Origin: Actinomycetes bacterium
GTDB taxonomy: Bacteria > Actinomycetota > Acidimicrobiia > Acidimicrobiales > Microtrichaceae
Reading direction: 5' to 3'
NCBI GenBank assembly: GCA_029782335.1
Contig: JAKOVA010000053.1
Coordinates: 1-64,000, forward strand
Length of the DNA: 64,000 bases
Below, one piece after another: positions 41,628 to 50,366 of the stretch. A program made the translations under genes and the position numbers. The notes beneath the pieces were generated by a model. The model ran no database searches and was not told where the DNA came from. It was given only the letters and a program-made list of their open reading frames with translations. The first letter of the stretch is position 1. Every line of letters begins with the position of its first letter.

Positions 41628-41691
41628 TGTCATCGTGCCCGGGGAGAGATTCGAACTCTCACGGAGCGTGAGCTCCCGAGGGGTTTAAGCC
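41628..41691 (-). repeat. att site 2: tRNA-Leu 3' half between modules
   Basis: A 64-bp direct repeat of 53686-53749, identical at 63 of 64 positions. It spans from 8 bp beyond the tRNA 3' end through the T-arm, the variable arm and the anticodon. The 5' half of the tRNA is absent; the module 2 left arm follows instead. It is best read as the junction where module 2's left end meets module 1's right end. Confidence 0.88.
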
Positions 41692-41842
41692 TTCGACTCA
41701 CGGTGACGGTTTGTGTCGCTGGGACAGAGCTGGTGCTGTCCACTTGGCCGTTCCGGGCGTCGACGGCGGGATTCGTGACGCCTCGTGCGGCCAAGTTCGG
41801 GGGATTCCGGGTAGTTCGCGACTATTTCCGCGACTACGCGCC
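41692..41842. repeat. Left-end arm of module 2 (homologous to 18273-18424)
   Basis: Gap-free homologue of the module 1 left arm, including GTAGTTCGCGACTATTTCCG at 119 bp from the att edge. The remaining sequence to the first gene end at 41963 shows nothing recognisable. Confidence 0.75.
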
Positions 41843-41962
41843 GACGCCGAAGCGTCTCCCTCATCCCTCGGCGGGGGGTCGATTCGACCCCTCCCCCCCG
41901 ACCCGTCACTGCGGCGCTCGGACCTGAGCGTCGCCTGTGCCGCTGACCGGCAACGTCGGGGC

Positions 41963-42550
41963 CTACGGCCTTACGTCGGGCCGGATCCCGCTCCAGAAGA
42001 GCGGCAGGATCTGCCCACTGACCTCGTCGGCATCGAGGTGGTTGTCGATGACGAGGCTTCGGAGACCGATGACCGTTACGGCCCCGTAGAGCGCCGTCGC
42101 GGCGATCTCGGGGTCGACCGGACGGAGCGTGCCGTTCGCCGCGCCGAGCGCTAGGAGTCGGCGGACCGGTTCGTGGAAGGCGGCGTTGATCCCGGCGGCG
42201 AGATCGGGAAGCTTGCCCGCTTTGCCGAGGTTGGCCGTGAGTAGCTGGGCGGTGGCGGGGAACTCGCCGAGGTGTGCGAGTTGGGCTCGCACGACGGCGG
42301 CGAGCCGGTCGGGGATGGCAGCGTCTGGATCCTCCGCAGCGGCGACGGCGTCGGTGAGCCGCTCGAGCATTCGAGTCAGGAGGAACTGGAGGATCTCGTC
42401 CTTGGATGAGAAGTAGTAGTAGAGCGTTGCGCGTGGGATGCCGCTGGCCTCGGCGATGTCCTCGGTGCGAACCTCGTCCCAGGAGAGCGCCAGCTCCCCG
42501 GCGGTGGCCAGGAGCTTGTCGGCCATCGGCGCGGGGACTGATCGGCTCAT
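41963..42550 (-). CDS. TetR-family regulator
   Basis: A 195-residue regulator starting at the ATG at 42550 (MSRSVPAPMADKLLATAG). The helix-turn-helix is VRTEDIAEASGIPRATLYYYFSSKDEIL; the C-terminal ligand domain is generic. The track ORF extends 274 codons upstream through uspA and MFS shadows and is wrong there. It follows uspA on the same strand by 71 bp, and may be co-transcribed with the MFS-uspA pair. Confidence 0.83.
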   Translation of the reverse strand: MSRSVPAPMADKLLATAGELALSWDEVRTEDIAEASGIPRATLYYYFSSKDEILQFLLTRMLERLTDAVAAAEDPDAAIPDRLAAVVRAQLAHLGEFPATAQLLTANLGKAGKLPDLAAGINAAFHEPVRRLLALGAANGTLRPVDPEIAATALYGAVTVIGLRSLVIDNHLDADEVSGQILPLFWSGIRPDVRP

Positions 42551-42621
42551 CGGTTGCGGTCCTTCACTTGTGCCTCGGGCCGGAACCTCGGGCGCCGCCC
42601 GGTTGGACGACGCGTCCAAGC

Positions 42622-43119
42622 CTACGAGTCGTGGTGGGGCTGGTCGAACGCCGCGGCCCTCGTGTCGCGAAGCGGCACGACCAGGACCGGACGATCGCTG
42701 GTTTCCGCGAGGCGGATCGCCGTGCAGCGGAACCTGCCGATGGACGTCTTGTGGTCGTGTCGGCCGACGACGACACAGGCTGCCCGGTGGCGGTGCGCGG
42801 CGTCGGCGAGCGCGGTCGCTGCGTCGCCGGCGCGGATCTCGAAGCTCCAGTCCAGGTCGGCACCGGCGAGGGCGAGCTGGCAGTCGAGGTGACAGCGATC
42901 TGCCAGCTCTTCGCGGGTGAGCGCGACCGCCCCCGCAGCGGTCGGGACGGCGATGGCGAAGCCGGATGTCGCGGGGATGACGTGCACGACCACGAGATGG
43001 GTGTGGCGCTGCGTGGCGAGCTCCAACGCTCGCTCGAGCGCGGGGAGCTCGTCGGAGCCGCTGCGCATCCCGACGATCACGGGATTGAGCGCGGATGGGT
43101 GCCGGACCGGGCGGCTCAC
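42622..43119 (-). CDS. Universal stress protein (UspA) family
   Basis: A 165-residue single-domain UspA-like protein with GTG start overlapping the MFS stop (GTGA). It shows VIVGMRSGSDELPALERALEL, HVIPATSGF and the C-terminal VVGRHDHKTSIGRFRCTAIRL, where G-x2-G-x9-G is degenerate, so ATP binding is doubtful. It is coupled to the MFS exporter. Role probably stress-related; specific function unknown. Confidence 0.72.
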   Translation of the reverse strand: MSRPVRHPSALNPVIVGMRSGSDELPALERALELATQRHTHLVVVHVIPATSGFAIAVPTAAGAVALTREELADRCHLDCQLALAGADLDWSFEIRAGDAATALADAAHRHRAACVVVGRHDHKTSIGRFRCTAIRLAETSDRPVLVVPLRDTRAAAFDQPHHDS

Positions 43120-44738
43120 CGGATGACTGGCTCGTCCTCGGGAGCGTGCCGGTGGAGCCGTGGCTCCGCTTCCGCAGCGGTCTTGGGCCCGCGCAGCGCG
43201 GTGAAGCCAGCGGCGGCCAGGCAGACGCCGGCGCCGAGCAGCAGCGCCGGGGGCATCCCGTCGACGAACGCAGACCTCGCGCCCGCTGCAAGGGCAGCGC
43301 CGTTCTCGCCGAGTTGCCCTGCGACCGCGAGAGCGCCGCCGATGCCTTCGCTGACCGGTTCGACGATCTCACCGGGCAGCCCGGCGAGATCAGGCTCGAT
43401 GTTGGAGCGGTACGCGGCGTTCAACACGGATCCGATGAGCGCGATGCCCACCGCCCCTCCCATCTCCCGGACGGTGTCGTTCAGCGCCGATGCCACCCCT
43501 TGCTTCTCCTCGGGCAGCGATGAGGTGATCGCCGCGGTCGACGGGCTCATCGCGAGGCCGACGCCTGCGCCGAGGATGAGCACACCTGGCAAGACGCTGA
43601 GGTACCCGCCGGTGGGATCTGCCATGACGGCGAAGAGACCCAAGCCCGCCGCCATGGCCAGCATTCCGGTGACGAGCGTCCTGCGGAATCCGATTCGTTC
43701 GGCGATCGTCGGCGCAATGGTCGACAGCGGCATCATGACTGCTGCCATCGGGAGCAGACCGGTCGCGGCTCGCAGCGCCGAGTAGCCCAGCACCGCCTGG
43801 AGGTACTGCACGAGCACGAGGAACATCGAGAACATCACGGCGAACACGACGAAGAGGTTCACCGACCCTGCGGCGAGGCCACGGATCGCGAAGATCCGGA
43901 CGTCCAGCAGCGGATGCTCTCTCCGCAGCTCGACCACGATGAACGCAGCGGCACCGAGTAGTCCGGCAGCGGCTGCGACGATGGTGATCGGCGCAGTCCA
44001 GCCCTGTTCCGGTCCTTCGTGGATGGCGAGCACCAGGCCGCCGACGGCGACGATGGACAGCAGCGAGCCTGCGATGTCGAAGCCGGTGTCGACGTGCTCG
44101 ACCGAGTGCGGCACGACGACGACGGTGAGCACGAACGACACCGCCGCGAGCGCGACGGGCAGCGCGAAGACCCACGGCCAGGTGGCGTTGTCGATGATCG
44201 CTGCGGAGACGAACAACCCGATGATCCCACCTGCGCCAGCGAAACCGGCCCAGGTTCCGATCGCCTTGGCCTGCTGCGCGGCGGGGAAGCTGGTGGTGAT
44301 GACCGACAACGTGACGGGCATGACCATGGCTGCAGCGAATCCGGCGGCGACTCGAAGCGCGATCAGTGTGGTCGGGTCCGTCGCGAAGGCAGCGGCGATG
44401 TTCGTCGCGGCAAATGCGACCAGGCCGATGAGCAGCACCGGCTTGCGGCCCCACCGGTCGCCGATGGCTCCGACGGGCATGAGGAGCGCTGCGAGTGCCA
44501 GCGTGTACCCGTTGATGATCCAGAGCAGTTGGCTCTGCGACGCGCCGAGGTCCTCGGCCAAGGCCTGCTGGGCGACGTTGAGCCCGGAGACGGATGCGAC
44601 GACGGCGACGAGCGCCACGCACATCGCCGCGAGGATCAGCCGCCGGCGAACGGGGTCGACGATGACGACGTCATGGAGGTCGCTGGGGTCCTGGTCCACG
44701 TTCGCTGCGGGAGCGGGGTCTGGATGGGCGGCGGGCAT
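43116..44738 (-). CDS. MFS drug-efflux transporter (DHA2, 14-TM)
   Basis: A 540-residue transporter with GGAG before the ATG at 44738. About 14 membrane segments are seen. Motif A is GAIGDRWGRKPVLLIG after segment 2, followed by LIALRVAAGFAAAMVMPVTL (motif C region) as in QacA/EmrB-type proton antiporters. It probably exports lipophilic cations or acids. It is divergent from the TetR gene at 44865, with a 126-bp control region containing repeated GACAC elements, so that TetR is its likely repressor. Confidence 0.87.
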   Translation of the reverse strand: MPAAHPDPAPAANVDQDPSDLHDVVIVDPVRRRLILAAMCVALVAVVASVSGLNVAQQALAEDLGASQSQLLWIINGYTLALAALLMPVGAIGDRWGRKPVLLIGLVAFAATNIAAAFATDPTTLIALRVAAGFAAAMVMPVTLSVITTSFPAAQQAKAIGTWAGFAGAGGIIGLFVSAAIIDNATWPWVFALPVALAAVSFVLTVVVVPHSVEHVDTGFDIAGSLLSIVAVGGLVLAIHEGPEQGWTAPITIVAAAAGLLGAAAFIVVELRREHPLLDVRIFAIRGLAAGSVNLFVVFAVMFSMFLVLVQYLQAVLGYSALRAATGLLPMAAVMMPLSTIAPTIAERIGFRRTLVTGMLAMAAGLGLFAVMADPTGGYLSVLPGVLILGAGVGLAMSPSTAAITSSLPEEKQGVASALNDTVREMGGAVGIALIGSVLNAAYRSNIEPDLAGLPGEIVEPVSEGIGGALAVAGQLGENGAALAAGARSAFVDGMPPALLLGAGVCLAAAGFTALRGPKTAAEAEPRLHRHAPEDEPVIR

Positions 44739-44829
44739 TGTGCGCTCCTGCAGGGGTGGGCCATTCGATCCCGGCTGGATCAATCGGCAGACGAACAATA
44801 TGACACGACGCCATCTATACGACACTCTG

Positions 44830-44857
44830 TTGCACTTCGAGCACGCTTCGCTACGAT
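44830..44857 (+). promoter_or_regulatory. Promoter of the second TetR gene
   Basis: TTGCAC (44830-44835) and TACGAT (44852-44857), 16 bp apart, would start transcription about 7 nt later, at the GTG start codon (44865), giving a leaderless message. Two ATGACAC/ACGACAC direct elements lie just upstream at about 44801-44825 and could be operator half-sites. Confidence 0.45.
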
Positions 44858-44864
44858 CCCGGGT

Positions 44865-45464
44865 GTGACGACGACTGAGGTTCTCCACATCGACCCTCGG
44901 GTGATCCGGACCCGAGTGGCGGTGCTCACCGCCGCCCGCGAGGTGCTCGTCGACGAAGGTTGGGAGGGGGTGACGGTGGCTCGGGTTGCTGAGCGCAGCG
45001 GTTACGCACGGACGACGCTGTACCGGCACTGGCCCCAGCGACTCGACCTGCTGCGCGACCTGATCCGCGAAGAGGCCGCCGTCGCACACTCTGTGCCGGG
45101 AGGCGAGCTGCGTGCGGACCTCGTCGCCGAGGTAGAGGCGTTCCGCTCAGCGATGACCGCTGCCGGGCTGGGACGGGCGATGATCGCGATCGGCCAGCAC
45201 GCACGGGAGGATCCCGAGGTGGCCGAGCTCAACAGCGCGTTGCGGGTCGAAGGCTCCCGGGTGCTCGACGAGATCATCGAGCACGGGATCACACGAGGGT
45301 TGCTTCGCCCCGATGCGGGTGCCGGCGCGGCGGTGTCCATGCTGGTGGGGCCCGTGCTGTTCCGGTACCTGTTCGAGCCCGAGGGCCTCACCGCGAGCTT
45401 CGTCGAAGGTGTCGTCGATCGTTTCATCGAGGCGTTCGCAATCGACGTCGAGGGCGAACAGTGA
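44865..45464 (+). CDS. TetR-family regulator of the LLM/MFS divergon
   Basis: A 199-residue regulator with GTG start (VTTTEVLHIDPRVIRTRVAVL). The helix-turn-helix is VTVARVAERSGYARTTLYRHWPQRLDLL; the C-terminal domain reads FRSAMTAAGLGRAMIAIGQH, typical of TetR_C_11-like proteins. It overlaps the LLM gene by 4 bp (GTGA) and is divergent from the MFS pump. It probably represses both directions and responds to the compound exported or oxidised by module 2. Confidence 0.83.
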   Translation: MTTTEVLHIDPRVIRTRVAVLTAAREVLVDEGWEGVTVARVAERSGYARTTLYRHWPQRLDLLRDLIREEAAVAHSVPGGELRADLVAEVEAFRSAMTAAGLGRAMIAIGQHAREDPEVAELNSALRVEGSRVLDEIIEHGITRGLLRPDAGAGAAVSMLVGPVLFRYLFEPEGLTASFVEGVVDRFIEAFAIDVEGEQ

Positions 45465-46483
45465 AGCTGGACCTGATGACCGCAGGAATGCCGCTGCGCG
45501 CAGTGCAGCAGCTCGCTCGTCATGCCACCGAGGCCGGGTTCGCTGGGCTCGTCATCACCGAAGCCGGGCGAACCCCCTATCTGTCGGCGGCCGCCGCTGC
45601 CCTCGCGGCGGATCTCGACATCCTGACCGGGATCGCAGTGGCGTTCCCGAGGAGCCCGATGGTCACCGCCCAGGTCGCGTGGGAGTTGGCCGAGGCCAGC
45701 GACGGTCGATTCCGGCTCGGGCTCGGGACCCAGGTGCGCGCCCACATCGAACGGCGCTACGGGGTGGACTTCGATCCGCCGGGCCCGCGGATGCTCGACT
45801 ATCTACTCGCAGTCCGGGACTGCTTCGCGGCGTTCCGGACCGGCGAGTTGTCCCACCACGGCGAGTTCTACGACCTGTCGCTGTTGCCACCGATGTGGTC
45901 GCCGGGCCCGATCAGCGCCCCTGACCCGCCGATCGACCTCGCAGCGGTGAACCCGTGGATGCTGCGCGTCGCAGGCGCCCACGCTGACGGCGTCCACGTG
46001 CACCCGCTCAACACGTCGACGTACCTACGCCAGACCGTGCTGGCGAATCTCGCCACCGGGGCAGCCACAGCGGGGCGCTCCGTCGCGGACCTCGAGGTCA
46101 TCGTGCCGGCCTTCATCGTCGCGGGTGACTCAGACGACGACCGGTCACGTTGGCGCGAGTTGGCCCGGATGCAGATCGCCTTCTACGGGTCGACGCCGAA
46201 CTACTCGTTCATCTTCGACCAGATCGACCGGCCCGGAACGACCGCGGCGTTGCGTGAGCGACAGCGGCAGGGCGACCTCGCCGGGATGGCAGCACTGATC
46301 GACGACGACATGCTGGCCGAGTTCGTCATCGAGGGCTCCTGGTCCGGCATCGCAGACGCAATCGCGGACCGCTACGACGGCATCGCGACGCGCGTCGTCA
46401 ACTACTTCGGCGCGATCGCCTGGGCCGACGAACCGGTGTCGATGCGCCCATGGCGCGACATCACCCGAGCGCTCGCCACCTGA
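45461..46483 (+). CDS. LLM-class F420-dependent oxidoreductase (TIGR03617-like)
   Basis: A 340-residue luciferase-like TIM-barrel enzyme, GTG start. ITEAGRTPYLSAAAAAL, LTGIAVAFPRSPMVTAQVAWELAE, GRFRLGLGTQVRAHIERRYG and a C-terminal VVNYFGAIAW are characteristic. The wording fits the TIGR03617 F420-dependent group, which reduces or oxidises substrates using deazaflavin. FMN monooxygenase activity cannot be excluded. It is coupled to the TetR gene and precedes the MMPL gene by 51 bp, where a palindromic operator lies. Confidence 0.82.
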   Translation: MKLDLMTAGMPLRAVQQLARHATEAGFAGLVITEAGRTPYLSAAAAALAADLDILTGIAVAFPRSPMVTAQVAWELAEASDGRFRLGLGTQVRAHIERRYGVDFDPPGPRMLDYLLAVRDCFAAFRTGELSHHGEFYDLSLLPPMWSPGPISAPDPPIDLAAVNPWMLRVAGAHADGVHVHPLNTSTYLRQTVLANLATGAATAGRSVADLEVIVPAFIVAGDSDDDRSRWRELARMQIAFYGSTPNYSFIFDQIDRPGTTAALRERQRQGDLAGMAALIDDDMLAEFVIEGSWSGIADAIADRYDGIATRVVNYFGAIAWADEPVSMRPWRDITRALAT

Positions 46484-46507
46484 GGTCGCCGCACCCACGG
46501 CTTTTGG

Positions 46508-46524
46508 TTAGACGCTGTGTCTAA
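46508..46524. promoter_or_regulatory. Inverted-repeat operator before the MMPL gene
   Basis: TTAGAC-GCTGT-GTCTAA is a perfect 6-bp inverted repeat of the TetR-operator type, overlapping a TAAACT -10 (46522-46527). That -10 would start transcription near ATG 46535. No good -35 is seen, which fits an activator-dependent or weak promoter. Confidence 0.55.
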
Positions 46525-46534
46525 ACTCTGCGTC

Positions 46535-48763
46535 ATGTCACCCCCGGGCCTGTCGCAGAAGTCGACGCTGTACCGACTCGGCGGATTCGCGGCCGGCAAT
46601 CCGTGGCGTGTCCTGGCGGGGTGGGCGGTCGTGATCGCGCTGGTCGTGGGGCTGTGGGCGGCGTTCGGCGAGGGCACCTCGGATGACATCACGATCCCCG
46701 GCATGCCGTCGCAACAGGCGCTCGATCTGCTCGAGGAGCGGTTCCCGGAGCAGGCGGGTGGTCGGGCGGTCGCGGTGTTCGCCACGAGCGACGGCACAAT
46801 GTCGGACCCGCCCAACGCGGAGGCGGTCAGGGCGACACTCGATCGAATCGGCCGACTCGACGGGGTCGCGCAGGTGATCGAGCCGTTCGGACCAGCGGCG
46901 TCGCTGCTGCAGTCACCGGACGGCACCGTGGCGTACGCACAGATCCTCTATGACCGGGGAGCCAGAGAGGTCACACCGGAGCAGATCGACGATCTGTTCG
47001 CCACCGGTGATCCCGCCCGCGAGGCTGGCCTCGAGGTCGGCTTCGGCGGGCAGGTCGTGGAGCGGACAGAGCCCGAACAAGCTCGAACTGCCGAGCTCGT
47101 GGGTCTCGCCGTCGCCGTCGCCGTGCTACTGATCGCGTTCGGGTCGGTCATCGCCATGGGCGCACCGCTGCTCGGCGCGCTGTTGGGTGTGGGCGTCGGC
47201 ATGCTGTTGATAGGACTACTTGCGTCGGTCATGGACGTCATGTCGGTCGCGCCCACGATGGCGACGATGATCGGCATCGCCGTCGGCATCGACTACGCCC
47301 TGTTCGTCGTCACCCGCCATCGCCAACACCTGGCGTTCGGTCATTCAGTCGTCGAGTCGGTCGCGCTCGCGACCCATTCGGCGGGGCGGTCGGTGATCTT
47401 CGCCGGGGTCACGGTGGTGATCTCGATGCTCGGCCTCACGCTGGTGGGCATCCCGCTGATCGCCAGCATGGGTGTTGCGGTGGCGATCACCGTGTCGGTG
47501 GCGGTGCTCGTCGCCATCACGTTCCTTCCCGCACTGCTCGGCCTCATCGGAACGAACATCGACCGCCTCCGCACACCCGGGATCAAGGTCCGCGCTGAGA
47601 TCGACCCGGATTCCCCGACGGCATGGAGTGCCCGCTGGGCGCGGAGCGTGACCCGACACCCGTGGCGAGCGCTCGCGATCGGGGTCCCGCTACTCCTCGT
47701 GCTCGCCATTCCCGCGGCCAGCCTGCGTACCGGGTGGCCCGACGCACGCAACCGCCCACAGGACTCCCCACCGCGCGTCGCGTTCGACCTGCTCACCAGA
47801 GGGTTCGGGATCGGAGCCAACGCCCCGCTGCTGGCCGTCATCGACCTCGACGACGCAGAGCCGGATGCGGCCGCCACGATCTCGGGAGCGCTCGCGGAGC
47901 TCCCAGGTGTCAGTCAGACGACGCCGCCGCTGCCCAACGAGGAGGGCACTGCGGCCATCGTGCAGGTGACGCCCAACAGCGGCCCTGAGGATGAAGCCAC
48001 AGAGGACCTGGTCCGGGCCATCCGGGACCAAGGCGCCCTCGAGGAGAGCACCGGCGCTCGCATCGACGTCACGGGTGCCACCGCGTTCTACATCGACATC
48101 TCCCAGCGGCTCAACGATCGCCTGCCGATCTTCATCGCCGCCGTGGTGTCGCTCAGCTTCCTGCTGCTCACCGCAGTGTTCCGAGCGCCGGTCGTCGCGG
48201 CCAAGGCTGCGGTCATGAACCTGCTCGGCATCGGCGCCGCCTACGGCGTCGTCGTGGCTGTCTTCCAATGGGGATGGGCCAAAGATCTCATCGGGCTGGA
48301 ACAGACCGTGCCCATCATCTCGTTTCTTCCGATGGGACTCTTCGCAGTGCTGTTCGGCCTCTCGATGGACTACGAGGTGTTCATCCTGTCGCGCATCCGT
48401 GAGGCGTGGATCGTCGACCACGACAACGAGTCGGCCATCGTCCACGGACTGTCAGCCAGCGCGCGCGTCATCACCGCGGCTGCAGCGATCATGTTCGCGG
48501 TGTTCGCCAGCTTCGTCGCCGGCGACAGCGCCGAGATCAAGATGTTCGGGCTCGGCCTCGCCGTGGCGGTCCTGCTCGATGCCACCGTCATTCGCATGCT
48601 CGTCGTGCCGGCGTCGATGAAGGTCCTCGGTAACGCGAACTGGTGGATCCCGAACTGGCTCGACCGGCTGCTGCCCAACCTGGACATCGAGGGCTCCGAA
48701 GCCGACGAAGAGCTCGACCCCCCGCCACCGACACCTCACCCTACGGAGACAGCATCAGCGTGA
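46535..48763 (+). CDS. MMPL/RND-superfamily lipid transporter
   Basis: A 742-residue transporter with twelve membrane segments in two duplicated halves. Each half has an exported domain, then a membrane bundle. The proton-relay region appears as GIAVGIDYALFVVTRHRQHL and FGLSMDYEVFILSRIREAWI, the GxxxDY motifs typical of MMPL proteins. Family members export lipids, siderophores or hydrophobic toxins across the actinobacterial membrane. ATG 46535 is preferred over GTG 46517, which sits inside the operator. The stop overlaps the thioesterase start (GTGA). Confidence 0.87.
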   Translation: MSPPGLSQKSTLYRLGGFAAGNPWRVLAGWAVVIALVVGLWAAFGEGTSDDITIPGMPSQQALDLLEERFPEQAGGRAVAVFATSDGTMSDPPNAEAVRATLDRIGRLDGVAQVIEPFGPAASLLQSPDGTVAYAQILYDRGAREVTPEQIDDLFATGDPAREAGLEVGFGGQVVERTEPEQARTAELVGLAVAVAVLLIAFGSVIAMGAPLLGALLGVGVGMLLIGLLASVMDVMSVAPTMATMIGIAVGIDYALFVVTRHRQHLAFGHSVVESVALATHSAGRSVIFAGVTVVISMLGLTLVGIPLIASMGVAVAITVSVAVLVAITFLPALLGLIGTNIDRLRTPGIKVRAEIDPDSPTAWSARWARSVTRHPWRALAIGVPLLLVLAIPAASLRTGWPDARNRPQDSPPRVAFDLLTRGFGIGANAPLLAVIDLDDAEPDAAATISGALAELPGVSQTTPPLPNEEGTAAIVQVTPNSGPEDEATEDLVRAIRDQGALEESTGARIDVTGATAFYIDISQRLNDRLPIFIAAVVSLSFLLLTAVFRAPVVAAKAAVMNLLGIGAAYGVVVAVFQWGWAKDLIGLEQTVPIISFLPMGLFAVLFGLSMDYEVFILSRIREAWIVDHDNESAIVHGLSASARVITAAAAIMFAVFASFVAGDSAEIKMFGLGLAVAVLLDATVIRMLVVPASMKVLGNANWWIPNWLDRLLPNLDIEGSEADEELDPPPPTPHPTETASA

Positions 48764-49473
48764 ACCTCGACGAACCACCAGCACAACTCGCCGCCCGCAC
48801 AGCGCTCGCGTCCGCAATGCAGCGATTGGGCCACTCGCTCGTCGCCCGCCAGGTCGACACCGACCTGGCGGTCGAGCTCGCAGAGGTCGCCGAGCGCTAC
48901 ACCTCCACCGTGCAGCGTGGTGCACCGCGGGACCGGGCCACCGAGATGCTCTCCAGTCCTCGCGTCACCGCAGCGCTCAACGGGAAGCGAGCCATCATCG
49001 ACGACGGTGCGGAGATCGACCTGTTCAGGGACTCGTTCGTCTCCGGGCGGACCAACCCCATGGGCATCGGGGTCCGGGTCGTTCGCGACGGCGACACCGC
49101 CGTGGCCACCACCACCCTCGGACCGGCGTTCGAGGGGGCGCCCGGCCGAGCCCACGGCGGCGCCGTCGGCGCCATCCTCGACGAGACCATGGGGTACCTG
49201 TTGCCGATCATCGGCGAGATGGCCTACACCGCCAACTTGTCCATCGACTACATCGCACCAGCACCGCTGGGTGTCGAAGTGTCCTTCACCGCGCGGCTTC
49301 GCGACCGGGCGGACCGCAAGCTGTGGATCGAAGCCGTCGGCGAATCCGCCGATGGCGTGTTCGTGCGAGCTGAAGCGCTGTTCCTCACCGTCGACCTGTC
49401 GCGCTTCACCAATGCGTCCGCCGAAGGCGACAGCGTCAACGCGGCGGACGCCCAGGCGGTGGAGCTTCCATGA
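48760..49473 (+). CDS. Hotdog-fold thioesterase (PaaI-like) with N-terminal extension
   Basis: A 237-residue protein. About 115 N-terminal residues of unknown helical character precede a hotdog domain with the active-site region PGRAHGGAVGAILDETMG and IDYIAPAPLGVEVSFTARL. PaaI-type enzymes hydrolyse acyl-CoA thioesters. The GTG start overlaps the MMPL stop and the stop overlaps the next ATG. Releasing a CoA-bound acid before export fits the operon. Confidence 0.82.
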   Translation: MNLDEPPAQLAARTALASAMQRLGHSLVARQVDTDLAVELAEVAERYTSTVQRGAPRDRATEMLSSPRVTAALNGKRAIIDDGAEIDLFRDSFVSGRTNPMGIGVRVVRDGDTAVATTTLGPAFEGAPGRAHGGAVGAILDETMGYLLPIIGEMAYTANLSIDYIAPAPLGVEVSFTARLRDRADRKLWIEAVGESADGVFVRAEALFLTVDLSRFTNASAEGDSVNAADAQAVELP

Positions 49474-50366
49474 CCGTCGCTGCGCGCCCCGAGCGGTTCG
49501 ACCTCCCGGGCGCCGACCTGCGATTGGCCGCGGACCGCTGGGGTCCCCGCACCGACGATGTTGTGGTGTTCCTGCACGGTGCGGGCCAGAGTCGCCGGGC
49601 ATGGGACGACGCCGCAGAAGCGGTTGCAGCGATCGGCTGGCACGCCATCACCGTCGACCACAGGGGCCATGGTGACAGCGAATGGCCGATCGAGGCCGAC
49701 TACGACTGGGACCGCTTCGCCGACGACGTGATCGCCATCGTCGAGCACCTCGGCACGCCACCCGTCCTCGTCGGCGCGTCACTGGGCGGGATGTCGGCGC
49801 TGTTGGCGCAGGCTCGAACTGACGAACAGCTCTTCCGAGCGGTGGTTCTGGTCGATGTCACCCCGCGGATGGAACTCGGGGGCGTACAACGCATCGTCGG
49901 TTTCATGGCAGCGCACCCTGACGGCTTCGACTCCCTCGACGCCGCGTCAGCGATCATCGCTGAGTACACCGGGCGACCTCGGCCGCCGACACCGGACGGT
50001 CTGCGCCAGGTCCTCGCTCATGGCTCCGACGGCCGCTGGCGGTGGCGCTGGGACGTCCGCTTCCTCGAAGGACGCGCCGACATGATCATCGGCGGCGACA
50101 TCGAAGCGTTGCGGGAGATCCAGGTGCGCGAACGGCTCCACGAAGGTGCTCGCCGCATCAAGGTTCCCGCGCTCGTCGTGCGCGGCGCCGAGAGCGACCT
50201 CGTCTCCACCGAAGGCGTCCGAGAGTTCGTCGACGCGGTACCGGGCGCCCAGTACGTCGACGTGGCCGACGCCGGTCACATGGTCGCCGGGGACCAGAAC
50301 GACACCTTCACCGCAGCGGTCCTCACGTTCCTGTCCGAAGTGCGCACGGGCACGACCAGACGATGA
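49470..50366 (+). CDS. Alpha/beta hydrolase 1
   Basis: A 298-residue cytoplasmic hydrolase with VVVFLHGAGQSRRAWDDAA (oxyanion loop), the nucleophile elbow VGASLGGMSALL, RGAESDLVSTEG (acid) and DAGHMVAGDQND (histidine). The wording is close to actinobacterial peroxidase-type or ester hydrolases. Overlaps both neighbours by 4 bp. Substrate unknown; a lactone or ester product of the P450/LLM steps is a reasonable guess. Confidence 0.83.
   Translation: MTVAARPERFDLPGADLRLAADRWGPRTDDVVVFLHGAGQSRRAWDDAAEAVAAIGWHAITVDHRGHGDSEWPIEADYDWDRFADDVIAIVEHLGTPPVLVGASLGGMSALLAQARTDEQLFRAVVLVDVTPRMELGGVQRIVGFMAAHPDGFDSLDAASAIIAEYTGRPRPPTPDGLRQVLAHGSDGRWRWRWDVRFLEGRADMIIGGDIEALREIQVRERLHEGARRIKVPALVVRGAESDLVSTEGVREFVDAVPGAQYVDVADAGHMVAGDQNDTFTAAVLTFLSEVRTGTTRR

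Larger units (their letters stand above)
18273..41691. mobile_element. Integrative module 1 at tRNA-Leu (metal-homeostasis cargo)
   Basis: About 23.4 kb bounded by tRNA-Leu 3' fragments at 18214-18272 and 41628-41691. Its left and right termini match those of module 2. Cargo is almost entirely metal handling: MerR, CmtR-like and ArsR regulators, a P1B ATPase, ZIP and CDF transporters, CopCD, and periplasmic redox proteins. No integrase, relaxase, replication or phage gene is visible, so the module is either a decayed element or a cargo unit moved by an integrase supplied in trans. Confidence 0.72.
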
